From positions 1-64,000 of the forward strand of contig NZ_FMYI01000007.1 of the NCBI RefSeq assembly GCF_900096905.1: DNA of 64,000 bases. The letters are read 5' to 3'. Positions 37,379-45,376 of the stretch are shown here, in pieces. How positions within the stretch are numbered: position 1 is the stretch's first letter; every line of letters starts with the position of its first letter. A program made the translations under genes and the position numbers. This DNA comes from Pelagirhabdus alkalitolerans (lineage in GTDB: Bacteria; Bacillota; Bacilli; Bacillales; Amphibacillaceae). Below the pieces are notes generated by a model. It was not told where the DNA came from. It made no database searches and was given only the letters and a program-made list of their open reading frames with translations.

Positions 37379-37459
37379 ACACGTGCTCCTTTCTTAAAGC
37401 TAACGTTTTAGTCTATTCTTTTTGGAATGAGTTTATGCAAGAAGTTGGTCGACAAATCA

Positions 37460-37474
37460 TTGTAAACGCTTTAT
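37460..37474 (+). promoter_or_regulatory. CRE-like site before the thioredoxin-like gene
   Basis: TTGTAAACGCTTTAT matches the CcpA consensus except at position 14; it lies 26 bases before the start codon. Confidence 0.45.
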
Positions 37475-37499
37475 CATAGAAGAAAGGAGGAATGATTGT

Positions 37500-38078
37500 A
37501 TGGCTTTTACATTAGAAATTGGCGAGAAGGCACCGGAATTTGAATTACCCGCAACAAATGGGAATACGTATCGTTTATCTGATTTCACAGAGGATGTTTT
37601 AGTTGTTTTTTTCACATGTAATCATTGTCCATTTGTTGTCGGTTCGGAGGAACTAACACGTCGTACAGCTGAACGGTTCCAAGAAAGAGGGGTTCGGTTT
37701 GTCGCGATCAATTCAAATAGCGCAAAGACACACCCTGATGATTCCTTTGAGCATATGGTCGAACGTATGGATGAGAAGCGATTCCCTTGGCTTTATTTAC
37801 ATGATGAAACGCAAGATGTGGCCATGAGATACGGCGCACTAAGAACGCCGCACTTCTTCGTTTTTGACCAAGAGCGTAAACTCGTCTACACTGGACGAGG
37901 CGTTGACTCACCTCGTGAGGCAGAAAAGGTGACAACATATGATTTAGATCAAGCTCTAGATGAGTTACTTGCTAATCAACCCATTACGACACCATTGACA
38001 AATCCAATTGGTTGTAACGTAAAATGGGAAGGTAAAGATGCGCATTGGATGCCAGAAGAGGCATGTGATCTTGTATAA
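37500..38078 (+). CDS. Thioredoxin-like/peroxiredoxin-like protein
   Basis: 192 residues with a thioredoxin fold of the redoxin group: the GEKAPEFELP start typical of AhpC/TSA and TlpA-like proteins and an active-site pair Cys40/Cys43 in FTCNHCPFVVG. It has no signal peptide, so it is a cytoplasmic thiol reductase or peroxidase of unknown partner. The late SPREAEK...TTPLTNPIGC segment resembles PRX-like proteins in which a third Cys is near the C-terminus. AAAGGAGG precedes the ATG. Confidence 0.85.
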   Translation: MAFTLEIGEKAPEFELPATNGNTYRLSDFTEDVLVVFFTCNHCPFVVGSEELTRRTAERFQERGVRFVAINSNSAKTHPDDSFEHMVERMDEKRFPWLYLHDETQDVAMRYGALRTPHFFVFDQERKLVYTGRGVDSPREAEKVTTYDLDQALDELLANQPITTPLTNPIGCNVKWEGKDAHWMPEEACDLV

Positions 38079-38085
38079 TACAGAG

Positions 38086-38117
38086 CTCCTGCTTAATATA
38101 AGGGCAGGAGTTTTTTT
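38086..38117 (+). terminator. Terminator of the thioredoxin-like gene
   Basis: CTCCTGC pairs with GCAGGAG across an 11-base loop, followed by seven T. Confidence 0.8.
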
Positions 38118-38140
38118 ATAGTGATGGGGGATGAACGTTT

Positions 38141-40051
38141 ATGAATGATCGGCAAAAAGAAATCGTTCAGTATTTGTTGCAACAAAAAGAGGATTATCAC
38201 ACGATTGATGACTTAACGAAGGTGTTTGATTGCTCGGAAAAGACGATTCGAACAGACTTTAAGAAAATCGATCAGATATTAAGTGAACAATTTAATGCGA
38301 CATTAATAAGGCGACCAGGTGTTGGCGTGACTTTATCTGTATCTGAAAATGAGATCGATCAATTAAATCAATTTAGTCAAACAGATAAAAAAGTAAGCAC
38401 CTTAACAGAAGAAGATTCTATAAAAATCTGTTATCAGCTACTAATGGCAACAAAACCATTAACCATTCAAGATTTAGCAAATGACTATTTTGTTTCAAAA
38501 GGTCAAATAAAAAAAGTATTAGATGAACTGGAAGACTTCTTGTCACACTATCAACTAAAGGTAGTATCTAAACAAAAAGTAGGAATCATTATCGAAGGAA
38601 AAGAAAGTCAAAAGCGTACGGCTCTTGTTATGATCGATCAGTTAAGACAAGATAAGTCTATAAATCAGCCATATTTACTGCACTTTTTTTATGCGTATGA
38701 ACTGGATCTAGTCAGGAAAGCTTTGCAGCAATTCCAAGATAGCCAAATGTTAATCTTTACAGATGAAAGCTTTGAGGGCATTGTGTTACATATTCTTTTG
38801 ATGGTTCGACGCATTAAATTAAATCAAATGATTCAAGTATCTAAAGATGATCAAGACTTTATTTCCACAAAGCATGAGTACGAGGGTACAAAAGCTTTAG
38901 TAAGCGATATTGAAACCTCTTTTAAAGTGAGGATTCCAGAACCGGAGATCGTATATTTAACGATGCACATATTGGGCGCAAAGCGAACCAATGAACCAGA
39001 TAGTTTCTTTGATGTTGAAATGGAAAAACGAGCAGAAGCGATGACTCAAGAGTTGACGAGACGTTTATCAATTTTGACATTAATTCCATTTGAACAAGAT
39101 CCTGTTTTGAAAGAAGGATTAGTGGTTCATTTATATTCAACACTAAATCGATTGACATTTGATTTACACGTTGAAAATCCGTTAGTCCAAGACATCAAAA
39201 AAATGTATCCTTATTTGTTTGATATGATTCTTTTGAGTATACAGGAGATGAATACAATCTTTCCTGAAGATGAAGTGGCGTATTTGACGCTTCATTATCA
39301 AGCCTCGTATGAACGTATCATGAAAACACGTCAAACGAAAACAACAATCGGTATTATTTGTCATATGGGGATTGGAACATCAGAGATCTTAAGGTCTAAA
39401 TTGGAACGATACTTTACGAGTATTGAAGTGGTCTCAATCGGGAGTAAACGAGAAGTTAAGGCAATTATTAAAGACAATGACCCTGACTTGTTTGTTTCGA
39501 CGGTACCGCTAGAAATTGAACAACCTCCACATATAGTCGTTAGCCCCTTGTTAAATGAGGATGAACGCAGGAGATTGTCTAGCTTTTTAACAAAAGCAAG
39601 CAGATCAGCTATTTCGCATTCTTCAGCTGAGCTCGCCTTTTATATTGACGAGGCTCATCTGTTTTTGAATATCACAATTGACCATCGATATAAATTAATT
39701 GAAAAAATGGCGGAACGACTGCATATGGATGGTTTCGTTGACAAAGAATATATTCATCAAGCATTACGACGTGAACGAACGGCGTCGACGGTCATCGGAG
39801 GGGGCATTGCGATTCCTCATGGTGATCCTAAATATGTGAAGCACTCAGCGATTGCGGTTGCGACATTAAATCAACCTCTGGATTGGGATGGTGAGAAAGT
39901 GTCGCTCGTCTTTTTACTCGCGATCAAGCATGAAAAAGATGTGAGTCGAAAAGAATTGTACCAACGTTTAACCGTCCTAGCTGAACAGCCATCCCATGTG
40001 CAAGCACTTATAAACTTAAATGATAAACAAGCCTTTATTGAAAAAATCTAA
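38141..40051 (+). CDS. PRD-containing PTS-controlled transcription activator
   Basis: 636 residues in the ManR/MtlR layout: two N-terminal helix-turn-helix units (about 1-70 and 85-155), two PTS-regulation domains (about 175-390, with histidines in MTMHILGAKR- and LTLHYQASYE-type motifs), an EIIB-like domain with Cys407 (IICHMGIGTSEIL) and an EIIA-Fru-like domain with His560 (GIAIPHGDP). Phosphorylation by HPr and by the cognate EII tunes such activators to substrate and to carbon status. It should activate the PTS gene that follows after 91 bases, through the repeat at 40055. GGGGGA precedes the ATG. Confidence 0.9.
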   Translation: MNDRQKEIVQYLLQQKEDYHTIDDLTKVFDCSEKTIRTDFKKIDQILSEQFNATLIRRPGVGVTLSVSENEIDQLNQFSQTDKKVSTLTEEDSIKICYQLLMATKPLTIQDLANDYFVSKGQIKKVLDELEDFLSHYQLKVVSKQKVGIIIEGKESQKRTALVMIDQLRQDKSINQPYLLHFFYAYELDLVRKALQQFQDSQMLIFTDESFEGIVLHILLMVRRIKLNQMIQVSKDDQDFISTKHEYEGTKALVSDIETSFKVRIPEPEIVYLTMHILGAKRTNEPDSFFDVEMEKRAEAMTQELTRRLSILTLIPFEQDPVLKEGLVVHLYSTLNRLTFDLHVENPLVQDIKKMYPYLFDMILLSIQEMNTIFPEDEVAYLTLHYQASYERIMKTRQTKTTIGIICHMGIGTSEILRSKLERYFTSIEVVSIGSKREVKAIIKDNDPDLFVSTVPLEIEQPPHIVVSPLLNEDERRRLSSFLTKASRSAISHSSAELAFYIDEAHLFLNITIDHRYKLIEKMAERLHMDGFVDKEYIHQALRRERTASTVIGGGIAIPHGDPKYVKHSAIAVATLNQPLDWDGEKVSLVFLLAIKHEKDVSRKELYQRLTVLAEQPSHVQALINLNDKQAFIEKI

Positions 40052-40054
40052 ATT

Positions 40055-40073
40055 ACCGGAAGTTCCGGAAGTA
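40055..40073 (+). promoter_or_regulatory. Candidate operator for the PRD activator
   Basis: The nine-base unit CCGGAAGT(T/A) occurs twice in tandem (40056 and 40065); the first unit also forms the palindrome CCGGAA-G-TTCCGG. It lies upstream of a TATACT -10 element (40104-40109) that has no good -35 box, as expected for an activator-dependent promoter. Confidence 0.5.
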
Positions 40074-40142
40074 ATTAAAGCCTTTTCATTACGAGAATGA
40101 TTATATACTGTAGATAGATCAAATTGATGAGGAGGCTTTAAA

Positions 40143-42074
40143 ATGAAATTAGTCGCAATTACGTCTTGTCCGAATGGAATTGCTCATACGTATATGGCAG
40201 CTGAAAATTTAGAGAAAGCTGCTGAAAAATTAGACGTCGATATTAGCGTTGAAACACAAGGCGGTGTCGGGGTAGAAAATGAGTTATCACAAGAAGCGAT
40301 CGACCAAGCAGATGGTGTGATTATTGCTGCTGATAAGACGGTCAACAAAGAACGTTTCATTGGTAAAAAATTAATCTCAACAGGTGTTCAAGAGGGAATC
40401 AGAAATCCTGAGTCATTAATTAAACAATTTGAAACGGGAAATGTTAAGGAATATCGTGGAACGGATGATGGTGATCAAATGCCAACACGATCAAGTGGAG
40501 ATAAGCAAAACCCAATTTACCGTCACTTGATGAATGGTGTTTCGTTCATGGTTCCATTTATCGTTGTTGGTGGTCTATTGATTGCGATCTCACTAACATT
40601 AGGTGGGGTACCTGGGGAAGAAGGAATTGCGATACCTGACGATTCGTTCTGGGCAACAATTGAAGCAATTGGTGGCGCAGCCTTTAGCTTTATGGTGCCG
40701 ATTTTAGCAGGTTACATTGCTTACAGTATTGCGGATAAACCAGGACTTGCACCAGGTATGATTGGTGGTTATATTGCTGCAAACGGTGCATTATACGGTT
40801 CACCGGAAGCTGAAGCGGGCTTTTTAGGCGGTATTATTGCTGGTTTCTTAGCGGGTTATGTCGCACTTTTAATCAAACGAATTAAAGTGCATAAAATGAT
40901 ACAACCGATTATGCCGATTATTATTATTCCAGTTGCTACTACGTTAATTGTTAGTTTACTGTTTGTCTTATTTATCGGAAATCCAGTTGCTTCTATATTT
41001 GCTGGCTTAACGGATTGGTTAGAAGGCATGCAAGGAACAAGCTCAGTTGTACTTGCTTTAATATTAGGTGCAATGATTGCATTTGATATGGGTGGTCCTG
41101 TTAATAAGGTAGCCTTCATGTTCGGTTCTGCTATGATTGTAGAAGGTAATTACGGTATCATGGGACCGATTGGTGCTGCGATTGCGATTCCACCTATTGG
41201 TATGGGACTTGCGACATTTATGTTCAAGCAGAAATTCCTACCTGAACAACGTGAAACAGGTAAAGCATCGATCACAATGGGCTTTTTCGGTATTACAGAG
41301 GGTGCCATTCCATTTGCTGCTCAAGACCCATTGCGCGTCATTCCAAGTATCATCGTTGGTTCGATGGCAGGATCGGTTGTAGCTATGCTATCAGGTGTTG
41401 GTAACCAGGTGGCACACGGTGGACCGATTGTTGGCCTTCTAGGTGCTGTGGATAATGTCTTGATGTTCTTTGTTGCGATTGCGATTGGTTCAGTTGTTGT
41501 TGCATTCATGATTAAGGTGCTTAAAAAAGATGTGGATGTTGAACCTGTATCTGCAAATGAAACGCCAGTAAAAGCAACACCTGCATCAGCGGATCGTCAT
41601 GAAACAGAAGAAACAGGATTTCAAAAATTAACGGATATTACAAATCTCGGACTCATTGAACCTCAATTAAAAGAGACAACTCGTGATGATGTCATTGATA
41701 CGATGATTGATCGTTTAGTTGAAGATGGAGCTGTGACAGAAAAAGATGCATTTAAGTCTGTCATATTAGAACGCGAACAAGAAGGCACGACCGGTATTGG
41801 CATGAATGTTGCTATACCTCATGGTAAATCTGATGTCGTTAAAGAACCAAAAGTTGTGTTTGGTATTCAAAATGAGGGTGTCGATTGGCATTCAACAGAT
41901 GGATCGTTGTCAAAATTGATCTTTATGATTGCTGTTCCAAAAGATAGAGAAGGTGATGATCACTTAAAAATCCTTCAAATGTTATCACGTAAATTAATGG
42001 ATGATGACTTTCGTCAGCAATTACTGTCAGTGAAATCCAAAGAAGAAGCTTATCAATTGTTAGATGAAATTTAA
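40143..42074 (+). CDS. PTS fructose/mannose-family transporter EIIBCA
   Basis: 643 residues: an EIIB domain (1-105) with phospho-Cys9 in ITSCPNGIAHTYMAAE, an EIIC membrane domain (about 125-460; LMNGVSFMVPFIVVGG, IAFDMGGPVNKVAF, GITEGAIPFAAQDP) and an EIIA domain (about 490-643) with His560 in VAIPHGKSD. It imports and phosphorylates a hexose of the fructose/mannose/mannitol group. The size and the PRD activator in front resemble B. subtilis ManP-ManR, but no isomerase or 1-phosphofructokinase gene is adjacent, so the sugar is open. GAGGAGG precedes the ATG. Confidence 0.9.
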   Translation: MKLVAITSCPNGIAHTYMAAENLEKAAEKLDVDISVETQGGVGVENELSQEAIDQADGVIIAADKTVNKERFIGKKLISTGVQEGIRNPESLIKQFETGNVKEYRGTDDGDQMPTRSSGDKQNPIYRHLMNGVSFMVPFIVVGGLLIAISLTLGGVPGEEGIAIPDDSFWATIEAIGGAAFSFMVPILAGYIAYSIADKPGLAPGMIGGYIAANGALYGSPEAEAGFLGGIIAGFLAGYVALLIKRIKVHKMIQPIMPIIIIPVATTLIVSLLFVLFIGNPVASIFAGLTDWLEGMQGTSSVVLALILGAMIAFDMGGPVNKVAFMFGSAMIVEGNYGIMGPIGAAIAIPPIGMGLATFMFKQKFLPEQRETGKASITMGFFGITEGAIPFAAQDPLRVIPSIIVGSMAGSVVAMLSGVGNQVAHGGPIVGLLGAVDNVLMFFVAIAIGSVVVAFMIKVLKKDVDVEPVSANETPVKATPASADRHETEETGFQKLTDITNLGLIEPQLKETTRDDVIDTMIDRLVEDGAVTEKDAFKSVILEREQEGTTGIGMNVAIPHGKSDVVKEPKVVFGIQNEGVDWHSTDGSLSKLIFMIAVPKDREGDDHLKILQMLSRKLMDDDFRQQLLSVKSKEEAYQLLDEI

Positions 42075-42084
42075 AAGAAATCAG

Positions 42085-42126
42085 CGAGCGGACATGTGAT
42101 CATACGTGTCCGCTCGTTCTTTTGTT
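42085..42126 (+). terminator. Terminator of the EIIBCA gene
   Basis: CGAGCGGACA pairs with TGTCCGCTCG (12-base loop), then a T-rich tail. Confidence 0.85.
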
Positions 42127-42151
42127 TTAACTAGGTGAATTTGATGTCTAG

Positions 42152-42179
42152 TTGGTTCTTTTTTAGGGAATGGTATAAT
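42152..42179 (+). promoter_or_regulatory. Promoter of the DUF389 gene
   Basis: TTGGTT, a 16-base spacer and TATAAT (42174-42179), 28 bases before the start codon. Confidence 0.5.
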
Positions 42180-42207
42180 AGATTTCAGTATCGAGGGAGT
42201 TTTTTAT

Positions 42208-43215
42208 ATGGAGTTGCAGTTAATAGAAGTTTACATACCGAATGATAAAGTGGATAATTTTAATGACCGTTTAGATTCTTTTGATATTGTATCGGAATGG
42301 GCGAGTCGAGCAACGGATCAAATGCATTTATACAAGCTATTGATTGAAAAACAACATACGGAAGAGATTTTGGATTTTTTAGAAACAGAAGCGAACTATG
42401 ATGATAAAATGCAAGCCATTCTTTATGATATTTCTACATACTTGCCACGTGAAAAAATAGAAGAAAAAGAAGAAGAAGCGAAGCTGACAGAAGAAGAAAA
42501 AAAAGCAGAGGTAACAAGAGCAAGCAGGCAAGAATTATATCATGTCGTGGATTCGGCAAGTCATTTCACGACCAATTTTAGGTGGATGCTTATTCTGTCG
42601 GCAATTGTTGCGACAGTTGGTATTGTGAAAGATAGTGCAGCGGTTGTGATTGGTGCGATGGTTATTGCTCCACTCATTGGTCCTTTTACATCACTGGCAT
42701 TTTCAGCTGTACTCGGTGATCGTAAAGTGATGTTACGCTCATCAGCGACAGCGTCCGTTGGTATTTTATTACCCCTGTCCATTGCGATTGTATTTGGATT
42801 TTTATTTGATATTCCCGTCGATAGTGATGAATTCTCAGCACGGCTTAACGTTGAGTTTATGGATATTATTTTAGCCCTAGCAGCGGGTGCAGCGGGTGCG
42901 TTATCGTTTGTAAAACGTGTGTCTGAAGCGTTGGTTGGCGTGATGGTATCTGTTGCGCTTTTGCCACCAACTGTTGTTTTGGGTATGATGCTTGGGTCAT
43001 TTGAGTGGGTTGAAGCCGTTACGCCATTGTTACTGCTCTTAGTTAATGTGAATTCAATTTTATTGTCTGCTATTGTTGTCTTTTGGGTGACAGGCATAAA
43101 ACCGATCAACTGGCGAGAGATACAAGTGGCCAATACGTCTAGAATGATTGCATTAATCTTTGTCAGTGTTGTTATTTTAGTTCTGAGCATTTTTATATAT
43201 ATTATTGCAAGTTAA
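42208..43215 (+). CDS. DUF389 membrane protein
   Basis: 335 residues: a soluble N-terminal part of about 110 residues ending in a Glu/Lys-rich coil (EEKEEEAKLTEEEKKAE), then a membrane domain of about six helices with the family motif AAVVIGAMVIAPLIGP. The family (TIGR00341-like) is widespread and of unknown function. GAGGGAG precedes the ATG. It appears to be a single gene with its own promoter; the following small gene is on the same strand after 74 bases. Confidence 0.88.
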   Translation: MELQLIEVYIPNDKVDNFNDRLDSFDIVSEWASRATDQMHLYKLLIEKQHTEEILDFLETEANYDDKMQAILYDISTYLPREKIEEKEEEAKLTEEEKKAEVTRASRQELYHVVDSASHFTTNFRWMLILSAIVATVGIVKDSAAVVIGAMVIAPLIGPFTSLAFSAVLGDRKVMLRSSATASVGILLPLSIAIVFGFLFDIPVDSDEFSARLNVEFMDIILALAAGAAGALSFVKRVSEALVGVMVSVALLPPTVVLGMMLGSFEWVEAVTPLLLLLVNVNSILLSAIVVFWVTGIKPINWREIQVANTSRMIALIFVSVVILVLSIFIYIIAS

Positions 43216-43289
43216 AAGATCTAGGATTGTCTGAGGTAATTCTGTATAATGGGAATGTAAGATTTAATTATAAAGGGAGGTGTCAGAGT

Positions 43290-43583
43290 ATGCACATACA
43301 TTTAAAACACCCTTCGGGACTCGTTAAAGAAACGAAAGTTGGTTTCAGCTGGACTGTTTTCTTTTTTGGTTTTTTCCCACCATTTTTTAGAGGTGATTGG
43401 AAATGGGGACTTATCATATTAATCTTAAGTTCATTTACGTTTGGTCTATCTAACATTGTATTTTGGTTTATTTACAACAAATTGTACATAAAAGACTTGT
43501 TAGAAGCGGGATACTCACCAGCTGATGAGCATAGCCGTAGTGTACTTGTGATGAAAGGGTACATTGCTGATGATCCGAGGTAA
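43290..43583 (+). CDS. Small membrane protein of unknown function
   Basis: 97 residues, starting at the ATG at 43290 behind GGGAGGTG; a longer reading from 43227 lacks a ribosome binding site. A short cytoplasmic segment is followed by two hydrophobic segments (WTVFFFGFFPPFFRGDWKWG and the following helix, NIVFWFIYN) and a polar C-terminus. The FF..FFP..FRGDWKW pattern recurs in small proteins sometimes called HrgC-like in Firmicutes; I cannot assign a function. A TATAAT lies about 45 bases upstream. Confidence 0.75.
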   Translation: MHIHLKHPSGLVKETKVGFSWTVFFFGFFPPFFRGDWKWGLIILILSSFTFGLSNIVFWFIYNKLYIKDLLEAGYSPADEHSRSVLVMKGYIADDPR

Positions 43584-43591
43584 AACGACTG

Positions 43592-43622
43592 AAGCGATAC
43601 ATTTTGATATGTGTCGCTTTAT
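43592..43622 (+). terminator. Terminator of the small membrane protein gene
   Basis: AAGCGATACAT pairs with ATGTGTCGCTT (one wobble) and is followed by a T-rich stretch. Confidence 0.65.
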
Positions 43623-43699
43623 TAATATTAAATAAATAGATTAACACGCGATTAAATAATATTAAATAAGGGAATGACAATACAGAAGGTGGTGTAAGT

Positions 43700-44656
43700 A
43701 TGACAAAAATTGCTGTATTAACTTCAGGTGGCGATTCGCAAGGGATGAATAGTGCGATTCGTTCTGTCGTTAGAACCGGACTTTCAAATGGTTACGAGAT
43801 GGTAGGTATTAAACGTGGATTTAAAGGATTAATTACAGGAGATGTCATTCCACTCGGAACAAAAGAAGTAAGTGATATTCTTTATCGGGGTGGAACATTT
43901 CTGCAGTCTGCTCGTTCAGAAGAATTTAAAACAAAAGAAGGGCAAGAAAAAGCACTCAAAACGATTAATGAACATGCGATTGATTATGTAGTCGTAATAG
44001 GCGGTGACGGAAGTTATAAAGGTGCCCAAGCGTTGAAAAAATTAGGCGTGAAGACGTATGGCCTTCCGGGTACGATTGATAATGATATTCCGCTTACCGA
44101 TTATACGATTGGATTTGATACAACGCTTAATGTTGTGACAGATGCCATTGGCAACTTACGTGATACGATGAGTAGTCACGAACGTGTAAGTGTCATCGAA
44201 GCCATGGGTCGAAATTGTGGTGACATAGCACTTCAAGCTGGTATAGCGAGCGGTGTAGATGCGATTTTAATTCCTGAGATCGAACCTGATTTAGAAAAGA
44301 TAGCTAAGGAATTAAAAGAAGGATTTGAGCGTGGGAAATCACATAGTATTGTTGTCGTTGCAGAAGGTGCAGGTAAGGCAAGTGACATATCAGAACAGCT
44401 GGCTTCACTTTCTGGTCTTGATACACGTCCAACCGTTTTAGGACATATTCAAAGAGGTGGAACACCAAGTGCTTTTGATCGAGTGTTTACAAGTCGATTA
44501 GGCCATCGGGTTATTGAGCTTGTTCAAGCTGATACTCACGGTGTGGCGATCGGGATGGAGCAAAATACCATTACCCATCATACGTTTGAAGAGATATTCA
44601 ATAGTCAAAATACAATTGATGATAAACTGTACAAAATCTTTCATGATTTAGTCTAG
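43700..44656 (+). CDS. pfkA: ATP-dependent 6-phosphofructokinase
   Basis: 318 residues, normal size. The ATP signature GGDGS (not the pyrophosphate type GGDDS), the catalytic TIDND and MGR/GHIQRGG motifs, and the allosteric-site residues Arg21, Arg25, Arg211 and Lys213 are present. One oddity is Gln14 in SGGDSQGMN, where most enzymes have Pro. It commits fructose-6-phosphate to glycolysis. In many bacilli pfkA sits next to pyruvate kinase; here it stands alone between a small membrane protein and glutathione peroxidase, so it may be a relocated or second copy. AAGGTGG precedes the ATG. Confidence 0.95.
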   Translation: MTKIAVLTSGGDSQGMNSAIRSVVRTGLSNGYEMVGIKRGFKGLITGDVIPLGTKEVSDILYRGGTFLQSARSEEFKTKEGQEKALKTINEHAIDYVVVIGGDGSYKGAQALKKLGVKTYGLPGTIDNDIPLTDYTIGFDTTLNVVTDAIGNLRDTMSSHERVSVIEAMGRNCGDIALQAGIASGVDAILIPEIEPDLEKIAKELKEGFERGKSHSIVVVAEGAGKASDISEQLASLSGLDTRPTVLGHIQRGGTPSAFDRVFTSRLGHRVIELVQADTHGVAIGMEQNTITHHTFEEIFNSQNTIDDKLYKIFHDLV

Positions 44657-44773
44657 TTCATATTAAGAGCTGGGCTTTTTTCATGGCTAATACATAATCA
44701 TGAGCAAACTGTTATTGGTATTGGAATTAATGTTGTATAATTTTTGTATAGATAATGTTAAGGAGGACTAAAG

Positions 44774-45322
44774 ATGGAGACAATTTATGATTATGAAGTG
44801 ATGCAAACAAGTGGAGATCCACTATCTTTAAGTACATATGAAGGAGACGTATTGTTAATTGTGAATACAGCTAGTAAATGTGATTTCACTCCTCAATTTG
44901 ATGATTTACAAAGGTTGTATGACAAATATAAAGATCAAGGATTTAAAATTCTAGGTTTTCCTTGCAATCAATTCCATGCACAAGAGCCTGGTACAGATGA
45001 AGAAGCAAAAGCATTTTGTCAAATGAATTATGGTGTTCAGTTTCCTATATTTAGTAAAATCTACGTAAACGGTAAACGTTCGCATCCTTTATTTCAGTAT
45101 TTAAAAGAAGCTCAGCCATTTCAAGGTTTTGATGATTCCACAATGAATGCAAAATTAATTAAAAAAATCATTGAAGATCGTTATCCAGAGTGGTTAACCG
45201 GTGATGAAATTAAATGGAACTTCACGAAGTTTTTAGTGAATCGTGATGGTGAAGTGATTGAGCGCTTTGAGTCACATGAAGAGCCTCTTGATTTTGAAGC
45301 AAAAATTAAAGAATTATTATAA
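44774..45322 (+). CDS. Glutathione peroxidase-family thiol peroxidase
   Basis: 182 residues with the Gpx catalytic set: Cys36 (NTASKCDFTPQF), Gln in GFPCNQF and Trp in KWNFTKF. It is a Cys (not selenocysteine) enzyme and probably uses thioredoxin as reductant, as most bacterial members do. It reduces hydrogen peroxide and lipid hydroperoxides. AAGGAGG precedes the ATG. It is convergent with the ABC binding-protein gene. Confidence 0.93.
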   Translation: METIYDYEVMQTSGDPLSLSTYEGDVLLIVNTASKCDFTPQFDDLQRLYDKYKDQGFKILGFPCNQFHAQEPGTDEEAKAFCQMNYGVQFPIFSKIYVNGKRSHPLFQYLKEAQPFQGFDDSTMNAKLIKKIIEDRYPEWLTGDEIKWNFTKFLVNRDGEVIERFESHEEPLDFEAKIKELL

Positions 45323-45324
45323 TC

Positions 45325-45367
45325 AAAAAATCCTTATCCCATCTAAGTAATGGAATAAGGATTTTTT
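45325..45367. terminator. Bidirectional terminator, gpx / binding-protein gene
   Basis: A 13-bp stem (AAAAAATCCTTAT / ATAAGGATTTTTT) with an inner CCAT/ATGG extension, between convergent genes. Confidence 0.85.
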
Positions 45368-45376
45368 ATTTTAGTA

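Noticed and set aside
42561..43190. 209-codon minus-strand ORF inside the DUF389 gene.
   Set aside because: Its composition (Thr/Ala/Asn-rich, no helices or motifs) is that of the antisense of a membrane-protein gene, and the plus-strand frame is a known family.
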